DNA from: Desulfobacteraceae bacterium
GTDB lineage: Bacteria; Desulfobacterota; Desulfobacteria; Desulfobacterales; Desulfobacteraceae
DNA: 8,098 bases
Reading direction: 5' to 3'
Assembly (NCBI GenBank): GCA_030638935.1
Contig: DAOWDR010000075.1
Span: 1-8,098 of the forward strand
In this document: piece after piece, positions 6,336-8,098 of the stretch
How the letters are laid out: each line of letters starts with the position of its first letter
How positions within the stretch are numbered: the first letter of the stretch is position 1
Made by a program: the position numbers and the translations under genes
Notes under the pieces: model-generated
What the model saw: the letters and a program-made list of their open reading frames with translations, nothing else
Databases searched by the model: none
Told to the model about the DNA's origin: nothing

Positions 6336-6381
6336 TTCTCCCGGCCTGCCCCTGGTGGAATGGCGGGCGGGAGAATCTTTT
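6336..6381 (+). terminator. GC-rich hairpin with short T-run between the oxidoreductase genes
   Basis: TTCTCCC (6336-6342) pairs with GGGAGAA (6369-6375). After a single bulged G the stem continues for about seven more, mostly G-C, pairs, closing an 11-base loop. TCTTTT follows at 6376-6381. The shape fits a Rho-independent terminator, but the T-run is short. It may end the alpha/beta-gamma transcript or only reduce transcription into the aldehyde oxidoreductase gene, which starts 34 bases on. No clear promoter is seen in that gap. Confidence 0.5.
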
Positions 6382-6415
6382 GGGTTGTCACTTTTAATTT
6401 AAAGGAAATCCAATC

Positions 6416-8098
6416 ATGCACGGATGGAGAGGAAAACTTCTCAGGGTCAATCTGAGTACCGGAGAAATTGTAACAGATACCCTGGATCCCCAGGTAGCCA
6501 AGGATTATATAGGCGGCCGGGGCCTGGGCATTTATTTAATGAACACTGAAATGGATCCCTGCTGTGATCCTTTGTCACCGGAAAATATGATGATCATGGC
6601 CACAGGTCCCTTGACAGGCACAAAAGCCCCCACAGGGGCCAGGTACATGGTCATGACAAAGTCCCCCCTCACAGGGGCCATCACCTGCTCAAATGCCGGG
6701 GGAAAATTTCCTGCTGCCTTTAAGCAGACCGGATTTGATGCGGTTATCTTCACGGGAAAGGCAGCCGAACCTGTCTACCTGCTCATGGAAAATGAAACCG
6801 CCCAATTAAAACCAGCCACACACCTTTGGGGAAAGACCACCCACGAGACCACCGATGTCCTGGTTGCTGAGACCCAATCGGCCAAGGTGGCCTGCATAGG
6901 CCCTGCCGGTGAAAACGGGGTCCTCTTCGCCTCAATCATGAACGACAAGGACAGAGCAGCAGGCAGGTCCGGGGTGGGAGCTGTAATGGGGGCCAAAAAT
7001 CTTAAGGCTGTAGTGGTCAATGCAGATCTAAAAATTTCCCTGGCCCATGAAGAGGATTTTAAAGGGATCACCAAAAAATTTGGAGATGCCTTTCGCAAGG
7101 CTGCCAAGGAAAATCCCCCGCCCCTGCGCCTCCATGGAACAGCCGTAACAGTCATGGCCACCCAGAACTATGGGGTTCTGCCCACCAAAAACTGGCAGCA
7201 GGGCACCTTTGACAACTGGAAAAAAATCCATGGTGAGACCCTGACAAAAAAATATCTGGTTTCCAACTCTGCCTGTTTTTCCTGCCCCATCGGCTGTGGC
7301 CGGAAAACAAAGGTTGAAGAACCCGGGTTTGAAGGCCAGGGTGAGGGACCGGAATATGAAACCGTATATGCCATGGGCTCCAACTGCATGGTGGACAACC
7401 TGGCCGCCGTGACCAAGGCAAATTATCTGTGCAATGAATACGGAATGGACACCATTACCATGGGTGCCACAATTGCCTGCGCCATGGAACTCTATGACAT
7501 TGGCCTCCTCACGGAAGCCGAGGTGGGCCGCACCCTGGAATGGGGGGATGCCAAAGCCCTTGTGGAATTGACAAAACTCACGGCCTTTAAAAAGGGATTT
7601 GGCGCAATTTTGGCCCAGGGAAGCTATCGGTTGGCCCAAAAATTTAACCGGCCTGAACTTTCCATGGTCTCCAAAAAGCAGGAATTTCCCGGTTATGATC
7701 CCCGGGGTTCCCAGGGCATGGGACTTGCCTATGCCACCTCCCCCATTGGCGGCTCCCACATGCGCGGTGATCCAGCCTATTTTGAACTGCTTGGGGTTCC
7801 CGCAAACATTGACCGCCTGGAATGGAAGGGTAAAGCCAATCTGGTCAAGCTCTGGCAGGATTTTTTCTGTGTCATTGATGCAGCAGGACTCTGCGTATTC
7901 TATTCAGTCAGGAACCTGAGCAACCTTGAATTGGAAATTCTTCCCACGGGTATCCTGGAGCTGATCAATGCCGCCACAGGCGCCGACTATACCCTTGAGG
8001 AACTGGCCCGGGCAGGCGAAAGGATCTCCAATGCCGAACGTCAGTTCCTGGTACGGGCGGGATTCACCAGAAAAGACGATTCCCTGCCCCCAAGGATG
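6416..8098 (+). CDS. aor: Aldehyde:ferredoxin oxidoreductase, tungsten type (3' end outside window)
   Basis: The frame is open for 561 residues and runs off the right edge, so a short C-terminal part is missing compared with the usual 580-640. The family enzyme oxidises aldehydes to carboxylic acids with ferredoxin, using a tungsten bis-pyranopterin and one [4Fe-4S] cluster in the cytosol. Visible signatures are GGRGLG (33-38), GPLTGTKAPTGAR (64-76), CSNAGGKF (91-98), the cluster motif CFSCPIGC (C287, C290, C294) with the distant fourth ligand C493, and two pterin-contact motifs NEYGMD (340-345) and DAAGLC (488-493). These positions are almost those I recall for the Pyrococcus furiosus enzyme (288, 291, 295, 494). 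ATG 6416 has AAAGGA (6401-6406) nine bases upstream. It follows the 2-oxoacid oxidoreductase genes on the same strand, separated by a hairpin. Coupled use of a 2-oxoacid and its aldehyde is plausible. Which aldehyde is used cannot be read. Confidence 0.97.
   Translation, partial: MHGWRGKLLRVNLSTGEIVTDTLDPQVAKDYIGGRGLGIYLMNTEMDPCCDPLSPENMMIMATGPLTGTKAPTGARYMVMTKSPLTGAITCSNAGGKFPAAFKQTGFDAVIFTGKAAEPVYLLMENETAQLKPATHLWGKTTHETTDVLVAETQSAKVACIGPAGENGVLFASIMNDKDRAAGRSGVGAVMGAKNLKAVVVNADLKISLAHEEDFKGITKKFGDAFRKAAKENPPPLRLHGTAVTVMATQNYGVLPTKNWQQGTFDNWKKIHGETLTKKYLVSNSACFSCPIGCGRKTKVEEPGFEGQGEGPEYETVYAMGSNCMVDNLAAVTKANYLCNEYGMDTITMGATIACAMELYDIGLLTEAEVGRTLEWGDAKALVELTKLTAFKKGFGAILAQGSYRLAQKFNRPELSMVSKKQEFPGYDPRGSQGMGLAYATSPIGGSHMRGDPAYFELLGVPANIDRLEWKGKANLVKLWQDFFCVIDAAGLCVFYSVRNLSNLELEILPTGILELINAATGADYTLEELARAGERISNAERQFLVRAGFTRKDDSLPPRM

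Noticed and set aside
7028..7759. Long minus-strand open frame (243 codons)
   Set aside because: It is antisense to the aldehyde oxidoreductase in the region of its cluster motif. It is a product of codon bias, with no ribosome site or domain.

Overview
The window reads as part of a chromosome from a strict anaerobe, most likely a sulfate reducer of the Desulfobacterota (Desulfobacteraceae-like). That assignment is an inference from the gene content: a ferredoxin-type 2-oxoacid oxidoreductase, a tungsten-type aldehyde oxidoreductase, a selenocysteine-decoded reductase-like protein, moderate GC and strong AGGAG-type ribosome sites. No marker gene fixes the taxon. No RNA gene, insertion sequence, CRISPR array or phage gene was seen.

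Layout. (1) 23-1810, plus strand: a 595-residue protein I do not recognise, with its true start possibly left of the window. (2) 1807-3697, minus strand: three genes read leftward, a GntR/FCD regulator (3697-3008), a 56-residue ribbon-helix-helix protein (2949-2779), and a GrdB/PrdB-like selenoprotein (2757-1807). The selenoprotein is interrupted by an in-frame TGA at 2067-2065. I read this as selenocysteine because the frame continues as U-P-V-C with family-like sequence on both sides, and a SECIS-like hairpin follows directly. A conventional gene caller would split it or call it a pseudogene. Its end overlaps the end of the first gene by 4 bp. (3) 3698-3919: a 222-bp AT-rich divergent control region with candidate promoters both ways, a cluster of overlapping palindromes and a perfect 12-bp tandem repeat. 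(4) 3920-6317, plus strand: the alpha subunit and a beta-gamma fused subunit of a 2-oxoacid:ferredoxin oxidoreductase, overlapping by 8 bp. (5) 6318-6415: a GC-rich hairpin followed by a short T-run, a terminator or attenuator. (6) 6416 to the right edge: a nearly complete aldehyde:ferredoxin oxidoreductase, cut by the window end.

How the parts may work together (inference). The KorA/KorBC-like enzyme would oxidise and decarboxylate a 2-oxoacid to an acyl-CoA with reduction of ferredoxin. The aldehyde oxidoreductase would oxidise the matching aldehyde to the acid, or run in reverse. The divergently placed GntR/FCD regulator is the obvious candidate controller, sensing a small organic acid. 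The selenoprotein resembles the substrate-activating subunit of glycine/betaine/sarcosine/D-proline reductases, but none of the partner subunits is present here. Its link to the 2-oxoacid/aldehyde genes is by neighbourhood only. The most noteworthy items are the readthrough selenoprotein with its small regulator, the beta-gamma fusion, and the shared control region.
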